Assembly (NCBI GenBank): GCA_024279095.1
Contig: JAJRRY010000025.1
Coordinates: 1 to 32,323 of the forward strand
Reading direction: 5' to 3'
DNA: 32,323 nt
Origin: Alphaproteobacteria bacterium
GTDB taxonomy: Bacteria > Pseudomonadota > Alphaproteobacteria > Rhizobiales > Aestuariivirgaceae
This document shows, in pieces, positions 11,164 to 21,057 of this stretch. The position numbers were made by a program, and so were the translations under genes. Numbering within the stretch: position 1 is the stretch's first letter; each line of letters begins with the position of its first letter. Below the pieces are notes generated by a model. That model did no database searches, had not been told where the DNA came from, and was given only the letters and a program-made list of their open reading frames with translations.

Positions 11164-12189
11164 ATGCAGCAGGTCAATCAGAAGAACTGGCAGGAACTCA
11201 TCAAGCCGACAAAGCTGGAGGTGATTCCGGGGCGTGATCCGGAGAAGAAGGCCACCATTGTGGCGGAGCCTCTGGAGCGCGGCTTCGGCATGACGCTTGG
11301 CAATGCGCTGCGCCGTGTGCTGCTTTCTTCGCTGCAGGGGGCCGCGGTGACCGCAATACAGATCGATGGCGTTCTGCACGAATTTTCCTCCATTGCGGGC
11401 GTGCGCGAAGACGTCACCGACATTGTCCTGAACGTGAAGGAAATCGCCTTCCGCATGCATTCCGAGGGGCCGAAGCGGGTGACTCTGAAGAAGGTCGGCC
11501 CTGCCGTGGTTACTGCCGGAGACATCGAGGAGACGGCCGACGTCGAGGTGCTGAACAAGGATCACGTGATCTGCACCTTGGACGAAGGCGTCGAGATTCG
11601 GATGGAGCTGACGATTGATACGGGCAAGGGCTATGTGCCGGCCGATCGCAATCGCACGGAGGATGCGCCGATTGGCGTGATCTTCGTGGATTCGCTCTAT
11701 TCGCCGGTGAAGCGTGTCTCCTACAAGGTGGAGAACACCCGTGAGGGCCAGGTTCTGGATTATGACAAGCTTACGCTGACGGTGGAGACCGACGGTTCCG
11801 TTTCTCCGGAAGATGCCGTGGCCTATGCGGCTCGCATCCTTCAGGATCAGTTCCAGATCTTCATCAACTTCGAGGAGCCCGCGCAGCAGGTCGTCGAGGA
11901 AGAGAAGCCGGAGCTGGAGTTCAATGCCGCTCTGCTGAAGAAGGTGGACGAGCTAGAGCTGTCGGTGCGTTCCGCCAACTGCCTGAAGAACGACAATATC
12001 GTCTATATCGGCGACCTGATCCAGAAGACCGAGGCCGAGATGCTTCGCACGCCGAACTTCGGACGCAAGTCGCTGAACGAGATCAAGGAGGTGCTGGCGC
12101 AGATGGGCCTGCATCTCGGCATGGAAGTGCCGAACTGGCCGCCGGAGAATATCGAGGAGCTGGCGAAGAAATACGACAGCAACTACTAA
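11164..12189 (+). CDS. rpoA: DNA-directed RNA polymerase subunit alpha
   Basis: [78 protein letters not shown] 11164 rather than upstream GTG at 11029. Confidence 0.97.
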   Translation: MQQVNQKNWQELIKPTKLEVIPGRDPEKKATIVAEPLERGFGMTLGNALRRVLLSSLQGAAVTAIQIDGVLHEFSSIAGVREDVTDIVLNVKEIAFRMHSEGPKRVTLKKVGPAVVTAGDIEETADVEVLNKDHVICTLDEGVEIRMELTIDTGKGYVPADRNRTEDAPIGVIFVDSLYSPVKRVSYKVENTREGQVLDYDKLTLTVETDGSVSPEDAVAYAARILQDQFQIFINFEEPAQQVVEEEKPELEFNAALLKKVDELELSVRSANCLKNDNIVYIGDLIQKTEAEMLRTPNFGRKSLNEIKEVLAQMGLHLGMEVPNWPPENIEELAKKYDSNY

Positions 12190-12325
12190 TGCCGAATGGA
12201 GGAGCCGGCCGCATCTTCCTTGTATGGGAGGCTGAGGCGTCGGAGCCCCGGAGTTCGAGAAATTGCGCCTTTCCCGGGCGCGCGGCAAGCCGGCCCGGGA
12301 CGAAAAGATCCAGGAGTTTGGAAAA

Positions 12326-12775
12326 ATGCGTCACAGGAACAAGGGCCGGAAGCTCAATCGCACTCATGAACATCGCAAGGCCATGTTCGCGAACATGGCT
12401 GCTGCCCTGATCAAGCATGAGCAGATCGTGACCACGCTGCCCAAGGCCAAGGAGCTGCGCGGTATCGTGGACAAGCTGATCACACTTGCCAAGAAGGGGC
12501 AGCAGGGCAACCGTCTGCACTACTATCGTCTGGCCATTGCCCGACTGCAGGGCAAGGAGGCCGAGGCGAAGAAGCTTTTCGACGTGCTGGCTTCGCGTTA
12601 TGCGGAGCGCAACGGTGGATATACGCGTGTTCTGAAGGCCGGTTTCCGCTATGGTGACAATGCGCCGATGGCGGTCATCGAGCTGGTGGACCGGGATCCG
12701 GTGGCCCGGGGGGCAGAGGATCGCGCCCGCATGGCCGAAGAGGAAGGCGAAGAGGTGGTGGAAGCCACTGAATGA
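12326..12775 (+). CDS. rplQ: 50S ribosomal protein L17
   Basis: [48 protein letters not shown] 12326. Confidence 0.97.
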   Translation: MRHRNKGRKLNRTHEHRKAMFANMAAALIKHEQIVTTLPKAKELRGIVDKLITLAKKGQQGNRLHYYRLAIARLQGKEAEAKKLFDVLASRYAERNGGYTRVLKAGFRYGDNAPMAVIELVDRDPVARGAEDRARMAEEEGEEVVEATE

Positions 12776-12806
12776 GGCCTTTGGTGGCGTCATTGATCGT
12801 GACATG

Positions 12807-12837
12807 AAGGCTCCACGCTTCTGGCGTGGAGCCTTTT
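12807..12837 (+). terminator. Rho-independent terminator of the ribosomal-protein/rpoA cluster
   Basis: AAGGCTCCACGC-TTCTG-GCGTGGAGCCTTTT: 10-bp perfect GC-rich stem followed by T-tract. Confidence 0.92.
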
Positions 12838-12861
12838 CCGTTTGAATGCTGCCGCGACAGC

Positions 12862-13398
12862 TTATTCCAGGAAATTGGCGCAGCGTGGGGCAGGTTTGTC
12901 ACCCCAAGGCATGATGGGCACCGTGGATACGGAATTCTTGGGGCTGCCCTCGATCAGCTTGTTCGTATAAGTCAGATAGACCAGCACGTTGCGTTTCGGG
13001 TCGCAGCCGCGCACGATGTGCAGCTTCTTGAAGAACAGCGAGCGGCGCTCACGGTACATGTCGTCGCCCTGTTCGAACTTGCCGCGGAAGTGGATGGGGC
13101 CGATCTGCCTGCAGGCGAGAGAGACATCGGAACGCTCTTCGGCCAGTCCGGCCCAGCCCTTCCAGCCGCCGATCTCCGGCGCTGCGAAGTGGCATGCCAC
13201 GCCTTCCACAAGTGGATCGTCTATGGCATAGACGCGGATGTAGGCGTCCGGGGAGAGTAACCGGAATACCGTGCGTTTCTTGAAAATCATTTCCGGTTCC
13301 CCTTCCTCCGCTGCTGTGGCCGGTGCAGGGAGCACCGACAGGAGGATGGCGGCCAGCAGCGCGCTGGTCACGCCCATGAGAGAAAGGTATCGCTTCAC
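12862..13398 (-). CDS. CreA-like periplasmic protein with signal peptide
   Basis: Signal peptide MKRYLSLMGVTSALLAAILLSVLPAPATAA, then DDPLVEGVACHFAAPEIGGWKGWAGLAEERSDVSLACRQIGPI, recalled CreA family pattern. Confidence 0.85.
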   Translation of the reverse strand: MKRYLSLMGVTSALLAAILLSVLPAPATAAEEGEPEMIFKKRTVFRLLSPDAYIRVYAIDDPLVEGVACHFAAPEIGGWKGWAGLAEERSDVSLACRQIGPIHFRGKFEQGDDMYRERRSLFFKKLHIVRGCDPKRNVLVYLTYTNKLIEGSPKNSVSTVPIMPWGDKPAPRCANFLE

Positions 13399-13402
13399 GG
13401 AT

Positions 13403-14590
13403 TCAGACCTCCTTCATCTTTTCGAAGGCGGCTGAAAGGTCGGCGATGAGGTCGCCGGGATCCTCCAGCCCGATGTGCAGACGCAGGGAAGGCCCTTCAT
13501 GTGGCCATTCCATGGCAGTGCGCGCACCGGGCGACCGCGGATCGAACCGCAGGACCAAGCTCTCATAGCCACCCCAAGAGGCGCCAATACCGAACAGCTC
13601 CAGCGCGTTGACGAAGGCATGCAGGGCCTTTTCGGAAATCGGCTTCAGAACGAAGGAAAACAAGCCGCAGGCTCCAGTAAAGTCGCGCTTCCAGAGGTCA
13701 TGGCCGGGGGCTCCGGGCAAGGCAGGATAGAGGACCGTTTCCACCTCCGTCCGGTCCCGCAGCCAGCCGGCCACGGCAAGGGCATTTTCCATGTGCCGGA
13801 CCATGCGGACATCCAGTGTCCGCATGCCGCGCAGGACGAGATAGGCGTCGTCCGGCCCCACGCACTGGCCAAGGTCCTTGTGCGTCTTGCCGATGCGTTC
13901 CTCCATGTCTTCCGTGACCGTGATCGAGCCCATGAGAACATCGGAGTGACCGGCGTAATACTTTGTGGCGGCTTGAATGGATATGTCACAACCGGCGGCG
14001 AAGGCATCGAAATGCCAGCCTGCGGACCAAGTATTGTCAATGGCCACCGGAACGCCCTTGCGATGCGCGGCCTGGGCCAGAGCCGGCACGTCCTGGACTT
14101 CCATTGTGAGCGAACCGGGAGACTCCAGAAAGACAAGGGAGGTCTGCGGCCGGATGCGGGCTTCCAGCTCTTCCGCGGTGATGCGCGGATCGAAGTATTC
14201 GGCCGTGACGCCGAAACGGCCCAGAAGCCGGTCGGCTGCGCGGCGGGTCGGGCCATATACGGAGTCGGAGAGCAGCACGTGGGATCCTTTTTCCGTCATG
14301 CCTAGAAGCAGGGTGGAAATCGCGGCGAGCCCCGAAGGGGTCAGGAACGAGCGGTGTCCGCCTTCCACCTGCGCGATCATGCTTTCCAGGGCGCGGGTGG
14401 TTGGTGTGCCGTATCTCCCGTAGGGATATCCTCTGGAGCCGGTTTCATAGTCTTCCAGCGTGTCGGCGAGGATCGTCGAGGCGTGATAGACCGCCGGATT
14501 GACGACCCCGTGCTCCGAAAAGGCCCGGGTCGCATGGGCCAGCATCGTCCTTCGATCATGATTGCGGGATGTGGACATCTGTTTCTCCAT
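13403..14590 (-). CDS. metC: Cystathionine beta-lyase (PLP, Cys/Met metabolism family)
   Basis: NPAVYHASTILADTLEDYETGSRGYPYGRYGTPTTRALESMIAQVEGG; PLP-lysine region SIQAATKYYAGHSDVLMGSI; start codon uncertain (14629, 14590 or 14578). Confidence 0.88.
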   Translation of the reverse strand: MEKQMSTSRNHDRRTMLAHATRAFSEHGVVNPAVYHASTILADTLEDYETGSRGYPYGRYGTPTTRALESMIAQVEGGHRSFLTPSGLAAISTLLLGMTEKGSHVLLSDSVYGPTRRAADRLLGRFGVTAEYFDPRITAEELEARIRPQTSLVFLESPGSLTMEVQDVPALAQAAHRKGVPVAIDNTWSAGWHFDAFAAGCDISIQAATKYYAGHSDVLMGSITVTEDMEERIGKTHKDLGQCVGPDDAYLVLRGMRTLDVRMVRHMENALAVAGWLRDRTEVETVLYPALPGAPGHDLWKRDFTGACGLFSFVLKPISEKALHAFVNALELFGIGASWGGYESLVLRFDPRSPGARTAMEWPHEGPSLRLHIGLEDPGDLIADLSAAFEKMKEV

Positions 14591-14838
14591 ATCATGAACG
14601 TGCATCCTGTGATGCGGGAGGGTGGTCATTCATGCTGGAAAGTGTCAATCGGCCATTCCATGAAGAGGAAGGCTGGTCCCGACGATTGCCATCATGTGGT
14701 CCGCGTCTCCCGCTTCCAGGTTGTTGGAGAGGGGGATGTCTGCGTCTCAATGGTGAGGGCGTTTGGCGGTTTCCCTTGATGCAGGTTCGATGATAGATAA
14801 GGAGCACCCGAACCACCGTTTCGTACCCGGGAATCAAC

Positions 14839-16083
14839 ATGGACAGCGACGAATTCTACCGCATCAAGCGTCTTCCTCCCTATGTTTTCGAGCAGGTCAA
14901 TCGCCAGAAGGCGGCCCTGCGGGCGAAAGGGGCCGACATTATCGATCTCGGCATGGGCAATCCGGACCTGCCGACGCCGGAGCACATCAATGCCAAGCTG
15001 ATCGAGACGGTGGGCAAGCCCCGCACCAATCGCTATTCCGCATCGCGCGGCATTCCGGGGCTCAGGCGTGCCCAGGCAGCCTATTACGAACGCCGATTCG
15101 GCGTGAAGCTCGATCCGGAAACGCAGGTGGTGGCTACGCTGGGCTCCAAGGAGGGGTTTGCCAACATGGCGCAGGCGATTACTGCGCCGGGTGATGTGAT
15201 TCTTGCGCCCAATCCCACCTATCCCATTCATGCCTTCGGCTTTCTCATTGCCGGAGGCACCATCCGGCAGGTGCCGGCAGAGCCGGGCAGCGCCTTTTTC
15301 GAGGCTCTGCACCGGGCGGTGAACCATTCCGTGCCGAAGCCTCTGGCCGTGGTGCTGAACTATCCGTCAAACCCCACTGCCTACGTTGCGGATCTGGATT
15401 TCTACCGCGAGGTGGTGAGCTTCGCACGTCGTCATGATCTGATCGTGCTGTCGGATCTGGCTTATGCGGAGATCTATTTCACCGATACTCCGCCCCCTTC
15501 CATTCTCCAGATCCCGGAGGCCTTCGAGGTGGCCGTGGAGTTCACCTCGCTGTCGAAGACCTATTCCATGCCCGGCTGGCGCATCGGCTTCGCAGTCGGA
15601 AACGAGCGGCTTATTGCGGCGCTGGCGCGGGTGAAGTCCTATCTCGACTATGGTGCCTTCACGCCCATCCAGGTTGCGGCTGCCGCAGCGTTGAACGGTC
15701 CGCAGGACTGTGTTGACGAGGCGCGTCGCATCTATCGCAGGCGCCGCGACGTTCTGGTGGAAGCCTTCGGCCGTGCCGGCTGGGAGATTCCGCCGCCTCC
15801 GGCGACGATGTTCGCCTGGGCACCGCTGCCGGAGCCCTTCCGCAGTGCCGGCATGGGCTCGCTGGAGTTCGCCAAGCTGTTGCAGGAGGAGGCGCATGTG
15901 GCTGTTTCGCCCGGCGTCGGCTTCGGCGAGGACGGCGAGGGTTTTGTGCGCATCGCGCTTGTGGAAAACGAACAGCGTATCCGGCAGGCGGCGCGCAACA
16001 TCCGTAGATTTCTTGAAAAGCACGGACGGGCAGCCCATAAGGGCGCGAAGTCCGACCAGAAAGAGGTGAATCAGGCGTCATGA
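14839..16083 (+). CDS. alaC: Class I/II aminotransferase (AlaC / LL-diaminopimelate aminotransferase-like)
   Basis: MDSDEFYRIKRLPPYVFEQVNRQKAALRAKGADIIDLGMGNPDLPTPEHI; SLSKTYSMPGWRIGFAVGN PLP-lysine motif. Confidence 0.85.
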   Translation: MDSDEFYRIKRLPPYVFEQVNRQKAALRAKGADIIDLGMGNPDLPTPEHINAKLIETVGKPRTNRYSASRGIPGLRRAQAAYYERRFGVKLDPETQVVATLGSKEGFANMAQAITAPGDVILAPNPTYPIHAFGFLIAGGTIRQVPAEPGSAFFEALHRAVNHSVPKPLAVVLNYPSNPTAYVADLDFYREVVSFARRHDLIVLSDLAYAEIYFTDTPPPSILQIPEAFEVAVEFTSLSKTYSMPGWRIGFAVGNERLIAALARVKSYLDYGAFTPIQVAAAAALNGPQDCVDEARRIYRRRRDVLVEAFGRAGWEIPPPPATMFAWAPLPEPFRSAGMGSLEFAKLLQEEAHVAVSPGVGFGEDGEGFVRIALVENEQRIRQAARNIRRFLEKHGRAAHKGAKSDQKEVNQAS

Positions 16084-17411
16084 GCGAACCGCTGAAGATC
16101 GGCCTGGCCGGCCTTGGGACCGTAGGGGTGGGGGTGCTTGACCTGCTGCGGGCCCACGAAGATCTGCTGGAGCGTCGCTGCGGCCGACGCATCGAGATTG
16201 TGGCCGTGTCGGCGCGCTCCAGAAAGAAACGTCGTGGCGATCACGACATGGACCGCTACGTATGGTTCGATGACCCTGTCGCCATGGCGCGGTCGGAAGG
16301 AATTGACGTGCTCGTGGAGCTCATGGGCGGCGAGGACGGGCCCGCCAAGGCTGCCGTAGAGGCTGCCCTTTCTGCTGGTCATCACGTTGTGACGGCCAAC
16401 AAGGCGCTGCTGGCTCATCACGGTACGGCGCTTGCCCGGCTGGCCGAGGAGAACGGCGTGGCGCTCAACTTCGAGGCCGCAGTCGCTGGTGGCATCCCCA
16501 TCGTTAAGACCATGCGCGAAGCGCTGGCCGGCAACCGCGTCAGCCGTGTTTTCGGCATCCTGAACGGCACCTGCAACTACATCCTCACCAAGATGGAAGA
16601 CGAGGAGCGCGACTTTGCAGACGTGCTGAAAGAGGCGCAGGATCTGGGCTATGCCGAGGCCGATCCGACCTTCGACATCGGTGGTTTCGATGCGGCGCAC
16701 AAGCTTTCCATCCTCACGTCCCTGGCTTTTGGCACCGAGATCAATTTTACCGACGTCTACGTCGAGGGGATCGAGAACATCACCCTGAACGACATTCGCT
16801 ATGCTCGCGGTCTGGGCTACCGCATCAAGCTGCTGGGTGTGGCCGCAGATACCGGGGAGGGGATCGAGCAGCGCGTCCATCCGACGCTTGTACCGATTGG
16901 CTCTCCCATTGCCGAGGTCAACGGCGTGTTCAACGCGGTGGTGGTGCAGGGCGACTTCGTGGACGATGTGATGCTGTCCGGTCGTGGTGCCGGGGCGCAT
17001 CCCACGGCTTCCGCCGTGGTGGCCGACATTGCCGACATTGCGCGTGGCAATGCGGTACCGCCGCTGGGCATTCCCGCAGACCGTCTGGAAAAATGCACCC
17101 GTGCGCGCATGCGGGCTCATGAAGGCGGCTATTACGTGGCCATGGAGCTGCCGGATCGACCGGGGCAGGTGGCTGCGGTGGCGCGTGCTTTCGCTGACGA
17201 AAACATCTCCATCGAGAGCATCGTGCAGAAGGGGCGGGCGATCTCCCGCACCGTTCCATTGCGTGACGGAGAGACGGCGGAGCAGACTGCGCCCTTCATC
17301 CTCATCACACATGATACGCTGGAAAGCGCCATGCGTGCGGCCTTGGAACGGATTGAACGCGAGGGTTACTGCGTCGGTCGCCCGCGCATGATTCGCATCG
17401 AGCGGTTCTGA
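16080..17411 (+). CDS. hom: Homoserine dehydrogenase with C-terminal ACT domain
   Basis: PLKIGLAGLGTVGVGVLDLL; VTANKALLAHHG; GILNGTCNYILTKME; C-terminal YYVAMELPDRPGQVAAVARAFADENISIESIVQKG; overlaps alaC by 4 nt. Confidence 0.96.
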   Translation: MSEPLKIGLAGLGTVGVGVLDLLRAHEDLLERRCGRRIEIVAVSARSRKKRRGDHDMDRYVWFDDPVAMARSEGIDVLVELMGGEDGPAKAAVEAALSAGHHVVTANKALLAHHGTALARLAEENGVALNFEAAVAGGIPIVKTMREALAGNRVSRVFGILNGTCNYILTKMEDEERDFADVLKEAQDLGYAEADPTFDIGGFDAAHKLSILTSLAFGTEINFTDVYVEGIENITLNDIRYARGLGYRIKLLGVAADTGEGIEQRVHPTLVPIGSPIAEVNGVFNAVVVQGDFVDDVMLSGRGAGAHPTASAVVADIADIARGNAVPPLGIPADRLEKCTRARMRAHEGGYYVAMELPDRPGQVAAVARAFADENISIESIVQKGRAISRTVPLRDGETAEQTAPFILITHDTLESAMRAALERIEREGYCVGRPRMIRIERF

Positions 17412-17427
17412 ACAGGGAGCTACCGTC

Positions 17428-18402
17428 ATGCTCAACCGCACCCTGACCATCGAGGTTGCGCGGGTTACCGAGGCGGCGGCCATCGAGGCGGCCAAATGGC
17501 GCGGACGTGGTGACGAGCGCGGCGCTCACATGGCCGCCGTGGCCGTCATGCACGAAGCGCTCGACAAGCTGGACATAGCTGGCGAGGTGGTGGTCGGCGA
17601 GGGCGAAAAGGTGGCGGCGGATCACCTGTGGCTGGGCGAGCGTCTGGGAGCTGGCGGCATGGAGGTGGATATCGCCACGGCCCCCTTGGAGGGCGTGACC
17701 CTGACCGCCAAGGATCTTTCCGACGCCCTGTCTGTCTGCGCGGTGGCGGAGCGCGGTACGCTGATGCGCGCACCACGCTGCTACATGGACAAGATTGCCA
17801 TTGGCGGCGACTATCCGGAGGGCCTCGTGGATCTGGATCTGCCGCCTGCGGAAAATCTGAAACGGCTGGCGGAAGCCAAGGGTGTTCCAGTCAGCGAGAT
17901 CACGGTGTGTATTCTTGATCGTCCCCGTCACATGCGCCTGATCGATGAGGTGCGCGAAGCCGGGGCGGCCATCCGGCTGATCACTGACGGTGACATTGCC
18001 GGTATCATCCATGTTACCGATCCCGACGAGACGGGCATCGACATCTACATGGGCTCCGGCGGAGCTCCGGAAGGTGTTCTCGCTGCCGCCGCGCTGGCCT
18101 GCATTGGCGGTCAGATGCAGACGCGGCTTGTGGTGCGTTCGCGCGAGGACGCCAAGGCGATCGCGGAGGCCGGGATCGAGGATCCACAGCACAAGTTCAC
18201 GCTGTCCGACATGGTGCGCGGTGACGTGATCTTTGCGGCAACCGGTGTTACCGACGGTTCCATGCTGCGCGGCGTGCGGGTGCGGCGGGGCTACGTCTCC
18301 ACCCACTCGGTGGCCATGCGGGCGAAGACGGGCACCGTCCGCTGGAGTCGTGCACGACGCAGGATCGATGAAGCCGGAAACCTGTTGAACGGCGTGGTCT
18401 AG
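17428..18402 (+). CDS. glpX: Class II fructose-1,6-bisphosphatase (GlpX)
   Basis: RVTEAAAIEAAKWRGRGDERGAHMAAVAVMHEALDKLDIAGEVVVGEGEK; YMGSGGAPEGVLAAAALACIGGQMQ; RRGYVSTHSVAMRAKTGTVRW. Confidence 0.95.
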   Translation: MLNRTLTIEVARVTEAAAIEAAKWRGRGDERGAHMAAVAVMHEALDKLDIAGEVVVGEGEKVAADHLWLGERLGAGGMEVDIATAPLEGVTLTAKDLSDALSVCAVAERGTLMRAPRCYMDKIAIGGDYPEGLVDLDLPPAENLKRLAEAKGVPVSEITVCILDRPRHMRLIDEVREAGAAIRLITDGDIAGIIHVTDPDETGIDIYMGSGGAPEGVLAAAALACIGGQMQTRLVVRSREDAKAIAEAGIEDPQHKFTLSDMVRGDVIFAATGVTDGSMLRGVRVRRGYVSTHSVAMRAKTGTVRWSRARRRIDEAGNLLNGVV

Positions 18403-18563
18403 GGTCAGGACCCATAAATTTGCACGGTATCTGCGCCATTTGCGCTGCATCTCAATGTCCTTTCGCCCTTGGAAATACCTTCAGGTATTCCCTGCGGACG
18501 AAAGAACACTGATATTTTGCGCAAATGACGCATCTGCCATGCCTCTTTATGGGTCCTGACCCT
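18401..18563. repeat. 163-bp palindromic MITE-like / hairpin element
   Basis: Perfect 18-bp terminal inverted repeats AGGGTCAGGACCCATAAA ... TTTATGGGTCCTGACCCT; interior also complementary (CATTTGCGC/GCGCAAATG; TCTTTCG-type; central AATACCTtcAGGTATT). Confidence 0.85.
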
Positions 18564-18691
18564 GGGGCCGCATTGCCCGCAGGGAGGCGGCAGCATCGGT
18601 CATGCTGGCTGAAATCACTTGAAATGCCTTCTCCGGCGGGCCAAAAACACAACCCTGTAACGAGAGGGTTGTCCAGACGGAGCGCGCCGCC

Positions 18692-20236
18692 ATGAGCAAG
18701 GGCAAGTTCTACATCACCACCGCCATTTCCTATCCGAACGGGGATCCGCACATCGGCCACGCTTACGAGGCTCTGGCCACGGATGCTCTGGCCCGCTTCA
18801 AGAGGCTGGACGGGTACGACACCTTCTTCCTGACCGGCACCGACGAACATGGCCAGAAGATCCAGCAGACGGCGGCGAAGCTGGGCATGAGCCCGCGCGA
18901 GTTCGTGGACATGATGGCGCCGAAGTTCATCGAGATGGTGCGTGCGCTGGAATGCTCCAATGACGATTTCATCCGCACTACGGAAGAACGGCATTATCGT
19001 TCCGTGCAGGAGTTGTGGCGGCGCATGGCGGCCAATGGTGACATCTACCTTGGCAAGTACGCCGGCTGGTACTCGGTGCGCGACGAGGCCTATTACGCCG
19101 AGGATGAGCTGACCGAGAAAGACGGGCAGAAGTATGCGCCTACCGGAACCCCCGTGGAGTGGATGGAGGAGGAGAGCTATTTTTTCCGCCTGTCCGCCTA
19201 TCAGGACCGCCTTCTGGAGCATTACGAGGCGAATCCGGAATTCATCGGTCCGCCCGAGCGGCGCAACGAGGTGATCTCGTTCGTGAAGTCCGGTCTGCAG
19301 GATCTTTCCGTGTCCCGCACCACGTTCGACTGGGGCGTCCCGGTTCCGGATGCGCCCGGACACGTGATGTACGTCTGGGTGGACGCGCTCACCAACTACC
19401 TGTCCGCCTGCGGTTTCCCGGACGAGGATGCGCCGCGCATGAAATACTGGCCGGCCGACGTGCACGTGATCGGCAAGGATATCATCCGGTTCCACGCGGT
19501 CTACTGGCCGGCATTCCTCATGTCCGCCGGCGTGCCGCTGCCGAAGCGGGTATACGGACACGGCTTCCTGTTCAACAAGGGGCAGAAGATGTCCAAGTCG
19601 GTGGGCAATGTCGTCAGTCCCTTTGATCTGATCGAGGAGTATGGCGTCGATCAGGTGCGCTATTTCTTCCTCCGCGAGGTGCCCTTCGGGCAGGACGGCA
19701 ACTATTCGCACGAGGCCATCGTCAACCGCATCAACGCCGACCTGGCGAACGACCTGGGCAATCTGGCGCAGCGCTCGCTGTCCATGATCCACAAGAACTG
19801 CGAGGGACGTATCCCGCAGCCCGGCGATTTTACCGAGGAGGATTGCGCGCTGCTCGATGCAGTGGACGGCCTGTTGGAGGAAATCCGCCCGCATCACGAG
19901 GTGCAGGCGCTGCACAAGGCGCTGGAGGCCATCTTCCGCGTCGTGGCGGAGGCCAACCGCTATTTCGCATCGCAGGAGCCTTGGGCCTTGAAGAAGACCG
20001 ATCCGGAGCGCATGAAGACGGTGCTCTACGTCACTGCCGAAGCGGTGCGCCAGTTCGGAATTCTCATTCAGCCCTACATGCCCGAATCGGGTGCGCGCAT
20101 GCTGGATCTGGTGGCCGCGGGCGAGGACGAGCGTGACTTTTCCGCCCTTGGAGGGGCAGGAAGGTTGCCGCCGGGGCGCGAGATCGGCAAGCCGAAACCG
20201 GTATTCCCGCGCTACGTCGAGAAGGAGGAAGGGTAG
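18692..20236 (+). CDS. metG: Methionyl-tRNA synthetase
   Basis: [65 protein letters not shown]. Confidence 0.98.
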   Translation: MSKGKFYITTAISYPNGDPHIGHAYEALATDALARFKRLDGYDTFFLTGTDEHGQKIQQTAAKLGMSPREFVDMMAPKFIEMVRALECSNDDFIRTTEERHYRSVQELWRRMAANGDIYLGKYAGWYSVRDEAYYAEDELTEKDGQKYAPTGTPVEWMEEESYFFRLSAYQDRLLEHYEANPEFIGPPERRNEVISFVKSGLQDLSVSRTTFDWGVPVPDAPGHVMYVWVDALTNYLSACGFPDEDAPRMKYWPADVHVIGKDIIRFHAVYWPAFLMSAGVPLPKRVYGHGFLFNKGQKMSKSVGNVVSPFDLIEEYGVDQVRYFFLREVPFGQDGNYSHEAIVNRINADLANDLGNLAQRSLSMIHKNCEGRIPQPGDFTEEDCALLDAVDGLLEEIRPHHEVQALHKALEAIFRVVAEANRYFASQEPWALKKTDPERMKTVLYVTAEAVRQFGILIQPYMPESGARMLDLVAAGEDERDFSALGGAGRLPPGREIGKPKPVFPRYVEKEEG

Positions 20237-20241
20237 GGCGC

Positions 20242-21057
20242 ATGAACGCACCGCTGATCGTCGATTCCCACTGTCATCTCACCTACGGCACGCTGCACAA
20301 GGACATCGACGCCGTTCTGCAGCGGGCGCATGAAGCAGGTGTGCGCACGATGGTGACCATCTCGACGAAGCTGGCCACCTTTCCGGATGTCCTCCAGATG
20401 GCCGAGGCGCATGAGGACGTCTGGGCTTCCGTCGGCACCCATCCACACCATGCGGACGAGGAAGCGGACGTGGTGACGGCGGAGCGGCTGGTGGAGCTTG
20501 CCGACCATCCGAAGGTGGTCGCGATCGGCGAGGCGGGGCTCGACTACTTCTACGACCGCAGCCCGCGCGAGGTGCAGCAGGAAGTGTTCCGCCGTCACAT
20601 CGAGGCGAGCCGCTGCACCGGCCTTCCGCTGGTCATCCATTCGCGCGATGCGGAGGAGGATACCACCCGCATTCTGCGCGAGGAGACGGAGAAGGGCGCT
20701 TTTCCCTTCCTGATGCACTGCTTCTCGTCGGCCCCTTGGCTGGCGGAAGAAGCTGTGAAACTGGGTGGTTACGTCTCGTTTTCCGGTATCCTGACGTTCC
20801 GCAAGTCCGATGCGGTGCGGGAGGCGGCCGGTCTGGTGCCCGAAGACCGGCTGCTTGTGGAGACCGATGCGCCTTTCCTGGCGCCGGAACCCCATCGGGG
20901 CAAGCCCTGCGAGCCAGCCTATACGGCGGTAACGCTGGCCCGTCTGGCCGAAGTGCGCGGGGTGCCGGTTGAGGAGATGGCGCGCATTACGACGGACAAT
21001 TTCTTTCGTCTGTTCGGCAAGGCCCGCAGGCCATCTGGCATGAGCGAGGCGGCCTGA
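20242..21057 (+). CDS. tatD: TatD family metal-dependent hydrolase/DNase
   Basis: LIVDSHCHLTYGTLHKDIDAVLQRAHEAGV; GEAGLDYFYDRSPREVQQEVFRRHIEAS; LVETDAPFLAPEPHRGKPCEPAY. Confidence 0.94.
   Translation: MNAPLIVDSHCHLTYGTLHKDIDAVLQRAHEAGVRTMVTISTKLATFPDVLQMAEAHEDVWASVGTHPHHADEEADVVTAERLVELADHPKVVAIGEAGLDYFYDRSPREVQQEVFRRHIEASRCTGLPLVIHSRDAEEDTTRILREETEKGAFPFLMHCFSSAPWLAEEAVKLGGYVSFSGILTFRKSDAVREAAGLVPEDRLLVETDAPFLAPEPHRGKPCEPAYTAVTLARLAEVRGVPVEEMARITTDNFFRLFGKARRPSGMSEAA

Noticed and set aside
16071-17495. 474-aa minus-strand ORF opposite hom
   Set aside because: Overlaps the full hom gene with unmistakable homoserine dehydrogenase motifs; antisense artefact.
18452-20251. 599-aa minus-strand ORF opposite metG
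   Set aside because: Shadow ORF of metG codon bias; metG is unambiguous on the plus strand.
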